This document shows positions 23,825-32,850 of a stretch of 64,000 nt of DNA, piece by piece. The position numbers and the translations under genes are program-made. The DNA is taken from the NCBI GenBank assembly GCA_027532555.1, contig JAPZTJ010000029.1, forward strand, positions 23,877-87,876, given 5' to 3'. Every line of letters starts with the position of its first letter. Within the stretch, counting starts at the first letter, position 1. The notes beneath the pieces are model-generated. The model made no database searches and was not told where the DNA came from. It worked only from the letters and a program-made list of their open reading frames with translations. The DNA comes from Aquidulcibacter sp. (GTDB lineage: Bacteria > Pseudomonadota > Alphaproteobacteria > Caulobacterales > Aquidulcibacteraceae).

Positions 23825-24937
23825 ATGGCAGGCATCACTTTTGAAACCGTCGCAAAGCGATATGGCGAAACGGATGTCATCAGAAACCTTTCTCTCGACA
23901 TCAAAGATGGTGAGTTCATGGTTCTGGTTGGGCCATCGGGATGTGGCAAGTCGACCGCCCTGCGGATGATTGCGGGCCTCGAATCGGTCTCAGCGGGCCA
24001 ATTAAAAATTGCAGATCGGGTGGTCAATGATTTGAAGCCCAAAGACCGTGATGTCGCCATGGTGTTTCAATCCTATGCCCTTTACCCACATATGACGGTT
24101 CGCCAGAACGTCGCCTTTGGTCTTGAAGTGCGCAAAATGCCCAAGGCCGAAATTGAAAAGCGCGTTCAAGAAGCTTCGGCCATTTTGGGCCTCGACCCGT
24201 ATCTGGACCGCAAGCCAAAGGCGCTGTCAGGTGGTCAGCGGCAACGTGTGGCGTTGGGCCGTGCGATTGTTCGCGACCCTTCAGTCTTTTTGTTCGACGA
24301 ACCCTTATCAAATCTCGACGCTAAGTTGCGGACGGGCATGCGGGCAGAGATTTCGCGTTTGCAGAAGCGCCTAGGCACCACCGCCGTATACGTGACCCAC
24401 GACCAAACCGAAGCGATGACCATGGGCGATCGGATTGCGGTCTTGGCACCATTGGCAGAGGCAGGCGACAGCAATCTAATGCAAGTCGGCACGCCTCTGG
24501 AACTTTATCACCGACCCAGCAGTGTTTTTGTGGCTCGCTTCATTGGTGCGCCCAGCATGTCGATTTTGACGACCCATTTGGCAGGGCGCGCGATTTCCCA
24601 TGCAGCCTCGCCTGGCTTCGCCATGCCAGAGCGTTGGGAGCCATCTAGCCAAGTCGGTGACAGCGTCCTGCTCGGCTTCCGGCCTGAGGACGTCCGTCTG
24701 GTCGGCCAAAATAGCTTTGTGGAGGCTGCCCATTTCAAGGGTCGGGTGGAAATGGTCGAAACTTTGGGGCACGAGGTCCTAACCCATCTCGACGTTGACG
24801 GTGCCACTTTAATCGCGAAGAGCCATGGTGAAGCGCCCCTCCCGAAACTGGGCGAAATGGTCGAAGTTGAGGCTGATTTGAGCAAGGCTCACTTCTTTGA
24901 TGTGTCGACAAACTTGCGCCTGACCGAGAAGGCTTAA
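23825..24937 (+). CDS. malK: maltodextrin/sugar ABC transporter ATP-binding protein (MalK/UgpC family)
   Basis: 370 residues with Walker A GPSGCGKST (37-45), Q-loop MVFQSYALYPHMTV, signature LSGGQRQR (about 134-141), Walker B VFLFDEP, and H-loop YVTHDQTEAMTMGDR. A C-terminal TOBE/MalK regulatory domain (residues about 240-370) follows. It energises uptake by the permeases MalF and MalG downstream. It is first in a co-directional operon; the binding-protein gene begins 3 bases after its stop. Confidence 0.9.
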   Translation: MAGITFETVAKRYGETDVIRNLSLDIKDGEFMVLVGPSGCGKSTALRMIAGLESVSAGQLKIADRVVNDLKPKDRDVAMVFQSYALYPHMTVRQNVAFGLEVRKMPKAEIEKRVQEASAILGLDPYLDRKPKALSGGQRQRVALGRAIVRDPSVFLFDEPLSNLDAKLRTGMRAEISRLQKRLGTTAVYVTHDQTEAMTMGDRIAVLAPLAEAGDSNLMQVGTPLELYHRPSSVFVARFIGAPSMSILTTHLAGRAISHAASPGFAMPERWEPSSQVGDSVLLGFRPEDVRLVGQNSFVEAAHFKGRVEMVETLGHEVLTHLDVDGATLIAKSHGEAPLPKLGEMVEVEADLSKAHFFDVSTNLRLTEKA

Positions 24938-24940
24938 GCG

Positions 24941-26227
24941 ATGGCCTCACACGAAAGTCACGGGGGATCACCCACCAAACGAACATTTCTTGCGGCCTCG
25001 CTAGGTCTGTCAGGCGCAGCGCTATTGGCGGCGTGCGGTAAATCCGCAGATAGTAGGCACCCGGCACTGGTGGTTTGGCATGCGTATCGTGGGCGCGAGA
25101 AATCAGCCCTTGAGGAAGTGGCAGCGCTTTATTCAGCCCAAGTTGCCGGAAAGGCCCGCCCTGTCCGCTGTGTTGGCGTGCCCAATGATGCCTTCGCGGA
25201 CAAGCTTTCTGCAGCGGTGCCCCGCGGGAAGGGGCCAGACTTATTTATCTTTTCCCACGACCGCTTGGGCGGTTGGGTCGAAAGCGGCAAAACTGTTGCA
25301 CCGATCGATTTCTTCCTGAGTGACGAAGATCGTCAAGGCTTTTTGCCGGGCATGCTGGATGCCACGACCTATAAAGGCGTAACCTATGCTTTGCCGCTGA
25401 ATTTTAAATCAGCGGCTCTGATCTATAACAAAAAGATGGTGCCCAATCCGCCGCGCACCACCAAAGAGCTTGTCGAGATTGCGACCAAGCTGACGGATAA
25501 AGGTCGCGGTCGATTTGGCTTTGCCTATGCCTATGACGATTATTTCTTCCATGCCGGCATTGGCAATGGGTTTGGCGGCGGTGCTTTTAATGCAGCAGGC
25601 GATTTGATCTTGAATGATCCTGCCAATGTCGCGGCCTCTGATCTGGTACGCAAGTGGCGATCTGAACTCAATCTCTTACCAGATGATCCCGCCAACTCTC
25701 TTGTGACGGCCCTATTCAATGAAGAGCGCGCTGCGATGGTTATGAGTGGGCCGTGGTTCTTAAGCGAGGCGTCTAAGTCGATTGATTTGGGTATTGCGGT
25801 TCTGCCAATGATATCTGAAGCCGATGATAAGCCAATGCGGCCCTGGATGACGATTGAGGCCATCTATCTGGCTGCGGGTACGGCAGACGAACATGAGGCC
25901 TGGCAATTCGCAAAGTTTCTCGCAGGCCCACAGGCTTCTGCCATTATGGCGCAAAAGGGCGGGCAATTGCCGGCCTCGCAGGCGGCCTATAGCGTCCCTG
26001 CCATTGCCAACGACCCCATCATCTCCGCCTTTAAGGCCCAAGGTGCTTTGGCCGTTCCTATGCCTAATCTGCCAGAGATGACGCTGGTTTGGTCACCCGC
26101 TGACAAAGCGATGAAGCGGTTCACCAAAATGGAAACAACCTCCAAATCGGCCTGGAATGATTGTCAGACAGAGGTTCAGGCGGCCATCGATGCCTTGCGG
26201 GCTTCCCAAGCTGGGGGGCGGGCATGA
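24941..26227 (+). CDS. malE: sugar ABC transporter substrate-binding lipoprotein (MalE-like)
   Basis: 428 residues with a lipoprotein signal: positively charged TKRTF, hydrophobic stretch, lipobox LLAAC with Cys about residue 32. The mature part is a family-1 extracellular solute-binding protein: LVVWHAYRGREKSALEEV at the N terminus, YALPLNFKSAALIYNKKMV, AAMVMSGPW and KGGQLPASQAAY. It captures maltodextrin-type sugars in the periplasm; the ligand is inferred from neighbouring amylase and malQ. Its start overlaps an iteron-like word at 24961-24970. The stop overlaps the malF start by 4 bases. Confidence 0.88.
   Translation: MASHESHGGSPTKRTFLAASLGLSGAALLAACGKSADSRHPALVVWHAYRGREKSALEEVAALYSAQVAGKARPVRCVGVPNDAFADKLSAAVPRGKGPDLFIFSHDRLGGWVESGKTVAPIDFFLSDEDRQGFLPGMLDATTYKGVTYALPLNFKSAALIYNKKMVPNPPRTTKELVEIATKLTDKGRGRFGFAYAYDDYFFHAGIGNGFGGGAFNAAGDLILNDPANVAASDLVRKWRSELNLLPDDPANSLVTALFNEERAAMVMSGPWFLSEASKSIDLGIAVLPMISEADDKPMRPWMTIEAIYLAAGTADEHEAWQFAKFLAGPQASAIMAQKGGQLPASQAAYSVPAIANDPIISAFKAQGALAVPMPNLPEMTLVWSPADKAMKRFTKMETTSKSAWNDCQTEVQAAIDALRASQAGGRA
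24961..24970 (-). repeat. iteron-like element inside the start of malE
   Basis: The reverse strand over 24960-24973 reads GGGTGATCCCCCGT, identical over 14 bases to the iteron beside repA (10736-10749). It lies in codons 7-11 of malE, 14 kb away from repA. Coincidence is possible but the exact 14-base match is notable. Confidence 0.4.
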
Positions 26228-28029
26228 AACGTAATCTAAGCGCTGTATTCTTTGCCCTGTTGGTCGTTATATCCGGGGCTTTATTCTTTCTCCAACAAGC
26301 CGCCCAGCATCGCGATCAAGCCGCGGCGGGCGCTATTGCGCTGGCCACCGCTTCTGATTTGGCCAACCTTGGCTCAAAAGGCCTAGAAGCGGGCTTGAGC
26401 GAGCAAGTCGTCGGCACCATGATGGCAGATGTGCTCAAGCGCTCTGGCCGGGAGGGGGACCGTTTTCGCCTTGTCCTGCGAAACACCAAGCAATTATCTG
26501 CCAGCAATTGGCCGGGCGACGCCGCGCCACGCCCTTTGGAAATCAGCGAAAAGCCTCTGTTCGATTTGATTCTGGGCTTGCCTGTGGCTGGGGCGAAGCT
26601 TGACCCCACCGCCGAAGGGGCCCGTGCGGCCGCACCGCTGGTCGTGGCTGAACAACGCGTTGGCATGGTCGAGATTATTCACACGTCACAGGTCGCTGGG
26701 CCGCCTCTGATTTCCCTGCTTCAGTGGGGAGCGATTGGTATGGGCGTGTTGGCCATCTTGGGTCTTGCCCTTGTCCAACCAAAGTTGGGCGCGTGGGCGG
26801 GTGTGGTTCTGCCCCTTGGTGTAGCTTTCGTAATTGGGCAATTGACTGGGGCTAATTTGGCCAGCACGGCTCAAATACTGCTCGATCATCTCAACACCAC
26901 CGCGCGCGCTGTGGATGAAGCCATGCGGGCGGTAGCTGTTTCAAACGGTGTTGCGCTTACGGGTGATGCCATTCGTCTCGACACAGCACGAGTTGCCGGT
27001 GCGGTAGATGGGGCGGCGCTCAACACATCGCTCCTTTTCCTAGGTGGACTTGGTGCCATCATTGGGGCCTTTATTAGCTTTGGCGCAGCCTCTTCCACCT
27101 GGCGTGCGCTGAAAGAAAACCCCACTGCCTATGTTTATGTCGCGCCAGCCTTGATTGGCATGTTAGCGCTGGCCTTCTTCCCCTTCCTCTATGGCTTTGT
27201 TCTGTCCTTCACAGACACGACTTTGTTGAACCAAGGGGCTAGCTGGAGTGATCGCTGGGTAGGGCTGGCAAACTACGCGAGCATCTTGGGCGACTTTAAC
27301 TTTGGCGGGGCCGGTGCCGCGGTTAACTATCAGAACTTTTATTGGACCCTTGGTGTCACCATTGTTTGGACCGTTTCAAACGTTGTTCTTGGGGTGGCAA
27401 TTGGCCTCGGGATGGCGTTGTTGCTCAACATCAAGGGGCTACGCGGGGTTGCGATTTATCGCACGCTTTTGATCCTGCCTTGGGCCATTCCAAATTATAT
27501 TACCGCCTTGACGTGGAAAGGGATGTTCCACCCGCAATTTGGCGCAATCAATCAAGCCATCCAAGCTTTTGGCGGGCAACCCGTGCAGTGGTTTGATGCT
27601 GTGGGGCCCAGCTTCGTTACAGGCCTTGCCACCAATGTGTGGCTGTCCTTCCCCTTCATGATGGTGGTGGCGCTTGGTGCACTACAAGCTGTCGATGAAG
27701 ATATGTATGAGGCGGCCCGCATTGATGGGGCTTCGCCTTGGCAGCAATTCTGGTTGATCACCTTGCCAAGCCTGCGGCCCGCCCTTTTGCCCGCCATTAT
27801 CGTCTCGGTGGTTTGGACGTTTAACATGTTCAATGTGATTTATCTGGTCAGCGCCGGCCAACCCTCGGGGGCCAATGAGATCCTCGTGACACGCGCTTAC
27901 CGGATCGCGTTTGAAGAATATCGTTACGGCTATGCCGCAGCTTATTCGGTCGTGATTTTCCTGATTTTGCTGATTTATGGCGTGTTCCAGATCCGCGCGA
28001 CTTCCGCCACGGAGGCCAATAACAAATGA
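26224..28029 (+). CDS. malF: sugar ABC permease MalF with an unusual N-terminal sensor-like extension
   Basis: 601 residues. The last 300 are a normal MalF-type permease (YVYVAPALIGMLALAFFPFL, NFYWTLGVTIVWTV, and the EAA loop EAARIDGASPWQQFWLITLP at about 495-514). The first 297 are extra: a membrane helix at 1-25, a periplasmic segment of about 120 residues (RFRLVLRNTKQLSA, VVAEQRVGMVEIIH), a helical hairpin around 175-215, then a second soluble segment rich in helices (LDHLNTTARAVDEAMRAVAV). The known MalF P2 loop lies elsewhere, so this is a different arrangement. The ATG at 26224 overlaps the malE stop. Confidence 0.85.
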   Translation: MKRNLSAVFFALLVVISGALFFLQQAAQHRDQAAAGAIALATASDLANLGSKGLEAGLSEQVVGTMMADVLKRSGREGDRFRLVLRNTKQLSASNWPGDAAPRPLEISEKPLFDLILGLPVAGAKLDPTAEGARAAAPLVVAEQRVGMVEIIHTSQVAGPPLISLLQWGAIGMGVLAILGLALVQPKLGAWAGVVLPLGVAFVIGQLTGANLASTAQILLDHLNTTARAVDEAMRAVAVSNGVALTGDAIRLDTARVAGAVDGAALNTSLLFLGGLGAIIGAFISFGAASSTWRALKENPTAYVYVAPALIGMLALAFFPFLYGFVLSFTDTTLLNQGASWSDRWVGLANYASILGDFNFGGAGAAVNYQNFYWTLGVTIVWTVSNVVLGVAIGLGMALLLNIKGLRGVAIYRTLLILPWAIPNYITALTWKGMFHPQFGAINQAIQAFGGQPVQWFDAVGPSFVTGLATNVWLSFPFMMVVALGALQAVDEDMYEAARIDGASPWQQFWLITLPSLRPALLPAIIVSVVWTFNMFNVIYLVSAGQPSGANEILVTRAYRIAFEEYRYGYAAAYSVVIFLILLIYGVFQIRATSATEANNK

Positions 28030-28904
28030 CGTCATCCGATCAAAAGCGCGCGCCCCTTTGGCTACATCCTATTTTGATACTCATCACGCTGTTTGCACTC
28101 TATCCGGTTTTCTGGGTCTTGGCGTTGGCGTTCTCAGGCACCCAGAATATTGGCTTGGCGGACTTGCCAGCCAATCCTGGCTTTTGGGATCGTATGCGGG
28201 CGGCAACGCCGGTACCGGCCCAATGGTCAATGGAAAACTTTGTCGGCGTCTTGCGCGATCAGCCCTTCCTTCAATGGATGCTGAACAGCTTGTTGGTTGC
28301 GGCACTGACCACCGTGTTTGGCGTCGCTTTGGCTTGTTCGGCCGGCTATGCCTTCTCGCGCTTTCGCTTCAAGGGCCGCGAAACGGGCATGACCTTATTC
28401 CTCGTCACCCAAATGTTTCCGGGCACCCTGATGCTGATCCCGCTCTATGTGATCATTGTGGATTGGCTGGATCTCGACAATTCGATTTGGGCTCTGGTGA
28501 TTGTCTATTCAGTTACCGCCATTCCGTTTTGTGTGTGGATGTTGAAGGGCTATTTCGACTCCATCCCCATCGAGATTGAAGAAAGCGCGATCATGGACGG
28601 ATGTTCCCCGTCACGCATTTTCTTTCAAATCGTCTTGCCTTTGGCTCGACCCGCCGTTGCCGTGACGGCTCTATTCAGCTTCATGACGGCGTGGAACGAG
28701 TTCATCCTCGCGGCCACCTTTATGGATGAAGAGGCGCTTTATACGGCCCCGGTGGGCTTAAGGTTCTTCGTCAGCGAATATTCCTCTCAATGGGGCTATT
28801 TCGCTGCGGGTTCTATCTTGGTTTCCCTGCCGGTAGTTGCCCTATTCTTGATGTTGCAAAGGTTCCTTGTGTCAGGCCTAACAGCCGGTGGGGTGAAGGG
28901 GTGA
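28026..28904 (+). CDS. malG: sugar ABC permease MalG
   Basis: 292 residues and six helices. The N-terminal helix ILITLFALYPVFWVLALAF, the FAQ-type segment ACSAGYAFSRFRFKGRETGM, LVTQMFPGTLMLIPLY and the EAA loop EESAIMDGCSPSRIFFQIVLPLARP are all as expected for MalG, the second channel half. It overlaps malF by 4 bases and is followed 4 bases later by the amylase gene, so all five genes form one operon. Confidence 0.92.
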   Translation: MTSSDQKRAPLWLHPILILITLFALYPVFWVLALAFSGTQNIGLADLPANPGFWDRMRAATPVPAQWSMENFVGVLRDQPFLQWMLNSLLVAALTTVFGVALACSAGYAFSRFRFKGRETGMTLFLVTQMFPGTLMLIPLYVIIVDWLDLDNSIWALVIVYSVTAIPFCVWMLKGYFDSIPIEIEESAIMDGCSPSRIFFQIVLPLARPAVAVTALFSFMTAWNEFILAATFMDEEALYTAPVGLRFFVSEYSSQWGYFAAGSILVSLPVVALFLMLQRFLVSGLTAGGVKG

Positions 28905-28908
28905 TCTG

Positions 28909-30582
28909 ATGAGGTGCCTCGCTCTTTGTGCGCATGTCCTTCTAGGCTTAGCCTTCGCCTCCGTGGTCTGGGCAAAGCCAGCCCCTGAGCCAATCGTGAT
29001 TTCCAAGCCCATGGGCCAGACTGAAGCCCGTCTGCCCTGTAACCGCGGTGGAAGCCCGTTTTGCGAGCTTCGCCTCTATCAAGTCATGGTCGGGACGTTT
29101 GTCGATGGCACGCCAGATCACGATCCGATTGGCGGCTATGGGCCCGGCCCGCATACCGGGGACATCAAGGGTGTTATCCAAGCTTTGGATACCATTAAAG
29201 CCATGGGTTTTAATGCCGTCTGGCTCACGCCTATTTTCGATAGCGCCGCCGGCAGCCCACAGCATCGTCATTCCGGCGAGAAAGTGGTCAATCCCCGCCT
29301 TGATGGCACCGGCTATTATCCGCGGGACTATTTCAAAGTTGATCCTCAATATGGCACGGCGCAGGATGTGCGCGATCTGATCGCGGCCGCCCAACAGCGT
29401 GACCTGAAAATCATTTTCGACGGTGTCTTTGGTCACCACAAAGGCAATCCTACCCCGTCACCCTCTGGTCTTGTTCCTGCGGCCTCCCAGCGTACTTCGG
29501 ATTATTTTAATAGCCCTGAGACCTATCCCGGTGAGGTGGTTGATTTTGCCAATCCCAAGTCGTTGGCTCTTTACGATGAAGTCGCCCGCTATTGGATCGA
29601 TGTTTATGGCATTGATGGCTGGCGCTTGGATCAAGCCTATCAAGTGCCCAATCGGCCGATGGCGAGGCTGGTCAAATCCATCGCGCAGTCGTCGAAGGAT
29701 CAGGGCAAGCTTGGCTATGTCGTCGGCGAGATTTGGGGCACGGCGGATAGAATTCGCGCCTCTCTGGGAACCAATGAAGAGCCTGCCTTACCCAGCGCGT
29801 TTGATTTCCCCACCCGTTATGCCTTGGTCCAAGTCTTGGCGACGGGTGAAGACGGCACGAAGGGCAAACCTGCCACGACTTTGCAGGACGGCTGGGCGAT
29901 GGGCGCGCATGCCAGCTATCCTGACCACGCCATTTTGAATTTGATGCTGGGCAATCACGACTTGGTCCGTTTTGGCGACTTAATCCAAAGGGCAGGGAAG
30001 GGCGACCTGAGTTCTGAGGCCTATTGGGCCCGTCACCGTTTGGCTTTTACCTTCATGGCGGCTTGGTCTGGGCCGATCACCACTTATTATGGGGAGGAGG
30101 TGGGCGCTGAAGTCGCGGGATTCTCGATGAGATTGCCCAAAAATTGCGGCGAGGTTCAAAAGTGTGACGACCATATTGCTCGAAATATGGTCAAACTCCC
30201 CGGTATGAATGCAAAAAACACCGATGTTCTGCCCAAAGCGCTTGCACTGCGCGACTACCTGACCGAGTTATTGGCCTTACGTAAGGTCAGCCCGGCGCTT
30301 TATGCCGGTTCGCGGACACATCTGTACTCGGATCAGCATCTCTATGTCGATCTCAAGGCGCTGGGCGCGGAGAAGTTTGTATTTGCTATGAATGTTTCTG
30401 ATCTGCACCAAACCATTCGCTTGGCTAGAGGCGCGCTGTCTAACGAAGATCTCAGGGAAGCGCGACTGATGATTGGCGATATCAAGGTTCAAGGGACCGA
30501 TCTTGGCCTTGAGATAGACTTGCCGCCGTTGAGCTCAGGCATTGTGCGCATCCAAACATCAGGGGACGCTGTACGTCCTTGA
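28909..30582 (+). CDS. exported alpha-amylase family (GH13) hydrolase
   Basis: 557 residues with a signal peptide (MRCLALCAHVLLGLAFASVV, cleavage near WAKPA). The barrel shows FNAVWLTPIF, IIFDGVFGHH (region I), DGWRLDQAYQ (region II with catalytic Asp), YVVGEIWG (acid/base Glu) and LGNHDLVRFGD (region IV). Two N-terminal cysteines (PCNRGGSPFCEL) may be disulphide-linked, consistent with a periplasmic enzyme. It would shorten maltodextrins that enter the periplasm before or during uptake by the MalEFGK system encoded just upstream. Confidence 0.87.
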   Translation: MRCLALCAHVLLGLAFASVVWAKPAPEPIVISKPMGQTEARLPCNRGGSPFCELRLYQVMVGTFVDGTPDHDPIGGYGPGPHTGDIKGVIQALDTIKAMGFNAVWLTPIFDSAAGSPQHRHSGEKVVNPRLDGTGYYPRDYFKVDPQYGTAQDVRDLIAAAQQRDLKIIFDGVFGHHKGNPTPSPSGLVPAASQRTSDYFNSPETYPGEVVDFANPKSLALYDEVARYWIDVYGIDGWRLDQAYQVPNRPMARLVKSIAQSSKDQGKLGYVVGEIWGTADRIRASLGTNEEPALPSAFDFPTRYALVQVLATGEDGTKGKPATTLQDGWAMGAHASYPDHAILNLMLGNHDLVRFGDLIQRAGKGDLSSEAYWARHRLAFTFMAAWSGPITTYYGEEVGAEVAGFSMRLPKNCGEVQKCDDHIARNMVKLPGMNAKNTDVLPKALALRDYLTELLALRKVSPALYAGSRTHLYSDQHLYVDLKALGAEKFVFAMNVSDLHQTIRLARGALSNEDLREARLMIGDIKVQGTDLGLEIDLPPLSSGIVRIQTSGDAVRP

Positions 30583-30655
30583 GATAAAAACACTGATTTG
30601 GCGCTGTATTCCGCGACAAATCCCTTTAACCTTGAAGTTCCTATGGAGCGCTCCG

Positions 30656-32122
30656 ATGGCTGAATTCGTCCCCGTCCCCAGTTTTGATTTGGTAGTTTTC
30701 GGTGCGTCCGGGGATTTGGCACTGCGGAAGTTGTTTCCTTCGCTTTTTCATCGCTTCAAGGATGGGCAGATTCCAAGCGACAGCCGCATCGTTGGTGTGG
30801 CTCGCCAAATGATGACCAAGGACGCCTTTCGCAAGACCGTCAGCGAAGGCTTCGCGAGTCTGGCGAAGGGCGATCCCTCTACCGAAGCGTTTCAAGCGTT
30901 TTTGAGCTTGATTGATTATGTGGCGCTGGACGCTACCAAGGCAGATGGTCCGTGGGATCATCTTGTGCAATCGTTAGCAGGCGGCGACGATAAGGTCCGC
31001 GTGTTTTATCTTTCGACGCCGCCATCTGTGTTTGGCGGCATTTGCGCCCAATTGCGCGATGCGGGCTTGGTGTCCCCAGCCTCGCGCGTGGTTCTTGAGA
31101 AGCCACTGGGTCGGGACCTTATGTCTGCCAAGGCAATCAATGATGCGGTGGCGGAGGTCTTCTCCGAAGATCGCGTTTACCGGATCGATCACTATCTCGG
31201 TAAAGAGACGGTGCAAAACCTTTTGGTCCTGCGCTTTGCCAACGCGTTGTTTGAGCCTGTGTGGTCGCGCGCGTCGATTGATCATGTGCAAATCACGGTT
31301 GCCGAGACGATCGGCGTCGGCAGTCGTGGCGATTATTATGACAAGTCGGGCGCGATGCGCGACATGGTGCAAAACCACTTGCTACAGCTTCTGTGCTTGG
31401 TGGCGATGGAGCCACCTAATTCGGTTGATGCCGATGCCATTCGCACCGAAAAGATCAAAGTGCTGCAAGCACTTGTCCCGATCGGCCCAGCCGACATCGC
31501 CAGTCACAGCGTGCGCGGCCAATATCGTGCAGGCCTTGTCGAGAATGAGCCCGTAAAAGGCTATTTGGAAGATCTAGGTCCAGACCGCACGAGCTCGACC
31601 GAGACTTATGTCGCGCTCAAGGCCGAGATTTCCAATTGGCGCTGGTCTGGCGTGCCGTTTTATCTGCGCACCGGCAAACGTCTGCCGTCGCGTCGGTCTG
31701 AGATCGTCGTGACTTTTCGCCCACCGCCCCACAGCCTCTTTGGCAATGGGGGCGAGCCCAACCAACTCGTGATGCGTTTGCAGCCCGATGAAGGCATGGA
31801 GATGTGGCTGCAGATTAAGGAGCCAGGCCCTGGGGGCTTGCGTGTTAAATCTGTGCCGCTCGACTTGTCCTACGAGACGGCTTTCACGCTGCGCTATCCC
31901 GATGCTTATGAGCGCCTATTAATGGACGTCGTACGCGGCAATCTCTCGCTCTTTATGCGTAAGGATGAGGTGGAATCCGCTTGGGCGTGGGTCGATCAGG
32001 TGATTGCGGCATGGGAAAGTGCAGGCACGCAACCCGATCCCTATGCTGCCGGTAGCGACGGCCCATTGCAGGCCGCATTGTTGATGGACCGTGACGGTCG
32101 CAAGTGGCGGGACCTTATATGA
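30656..32122 (+). CDS. zwf: glucose-6-phosphate 1-dehydrogenase
   Basis: 488 residues: NADP-binding FGASGDLALRKLFPSLF near the N terminus and the active-site segment RIDHYLGKETVQNLL (about 176-190) with catalytic His and Lys. It oxidises glucose-6-phosphate as the first step of the Entner-Doudoroff and pentose phosphate routes. The ATG at 30656 is preferred because codons upstream of it are not family-like and a GGAG is nearby. The stop overlaps pgl by 4 bases. A 73-base gap separates it from the amylase gene. Confidence 0.96.
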   Translation: MAEFVPVPSFDLVVFGASGDLALRKLFPSLFHRFKDGQIPSDSRIVGVARQMMTKDAFRKTVSEGFASLAKGDPSTEAFQAFLSLIDYVALDATKADGPWDHLVQSLAGGDDKVRVFYLSTPPSVFGGICAQLRDAGLVSPASRVVLEKPLGRDLMSAKAINDAVAEVFSEDRVYRIDHYLGKETVQNLLVLRFANALFEPVWSRASIDHVQITVAETIGVGSRGDYYDKSGAMRDMVQNHLLQLLCLVAMEPPNSVDADAIRTEKIKVLQALVPIGPADIASHSVRGQYRAGLVENEPVKGYLEDLGPDRTSSTETYVALKAEISNWRWSGVPFYLRTGKRLPSRRSEIVVTFRPPPHSLFGNGGEPNQLVMRLQPDEGMEMWLQIKEPGPGGLRVKSVPLDLSYETAFTLRYPDAYERLLMDVVRGNLSLFMRKDEVESAWAWVDQVIAAWESAGTQPDPYAAGSDGPLQAALLMDRDGRKWRDLI

Positions 32123-32835
32123 CCTCCACGATGACAACCTTTCCGTTTTTGAGTTTCCCAAGCCGACCAGCGGCTGAAGAGGCCCTAGCTGCGGCTTTAG
32201 AGGCTGGCGTCCGCGATGCCCATGCCGAAGGGCGGCGGGCACGCATCGCTTTATCCGGCGGCTCTAGCCCTGAACCCGCCTATCGCGCCTTCGCTGCCAA
32301 AGACCTTGATTGGTCAAGGGTCGATATCGCGCTGGTGGATGATCGCTGGGTCGATGTGGATCAGGCGGGCTCCAATCAGGCCATGATTCAGCGTGCTTTT
32401 GCTTCTGCGACCGGGGTCACAATTTTCGGCATGAAGCTGCCAACTTCCAGCCCGAAGCTGGCTGAAGCTGAATTGGATGGCGTGTACCGCGCCTTGCGCC
32501 CGTTTGATGCCATCGTGCTGGGCATGGGGCCGGATGCGCATACCGCGTCTTGGTTCCCGGCCTCGCCTGATTTGGCTGCTTGTCTTGATCGACAAAGCCC
32601 TGCGACCGTTTTGGGTGTAGATGCCAGCCTCGCACCCGTGGCCGCACCCTATCTGGAGCGCATGACAGTGACTTTGCCGGTTGTCAGCGAAGCCCAGCAA
32701 ATTCTGATCTTGGTGTTTGGGGCTGACAAAAAACAAGTCCTTCAACAAGCGCTTGATGCGCCTGTCACAAACGCGCCGATAAAAGCGGTTATTGATGCAA
32801 CTGGAGCCCGATGTGTCGCATTGTGGGCCGAATGA
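32119..32835 (+). CDS. pgl: 6-phosphogluconolactonase
   Basis: 238 residues of the DevB/Pgl family: IALSGGSSPEPAYRAF, VDIALVDDRWVDVDQAGSNQAMI and DAIVLGMGPDAHTASWFP are the family's phosphate-binding and active-site motifs. It hydrolyses the lactone made by Zwf. The ATG at 32119 overlaps the zwf stop, indicating coupling. The next gene follows within 16 bases. Confidence 0.95.
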   Translation: MTSTMTTFPFLSFPSRPAAEEALAAALEAGVRDAHAEGRRARIALSGGSSPEPAYRAFAAKDLDWSRVDIALVDDRWVDVDQAGSNQAMIQRAFASATGVTIFGMKLPTSSPKLAEAELDGVYRALRPFDAIVLGMGPDAHTASWFPASPDLAACLDRQSPATVLGVDASLAPVAAPYLERMTVTLPVVSEAQQILILVFGADKKQVLQQALDAPVTNAPIKAVIDATGARCVALWAE

Positions 32836-32850
32836 TTGAGAGTGATGACA

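Noticed and set aside
30583..30655. HexR-like site before zwf (TGTATTCCGCGACA near 30606)
   Set aside because: Arms do not match the two clear palindromes and the centre is GC-rich; zwf is probably read from the upstream operon promoter.
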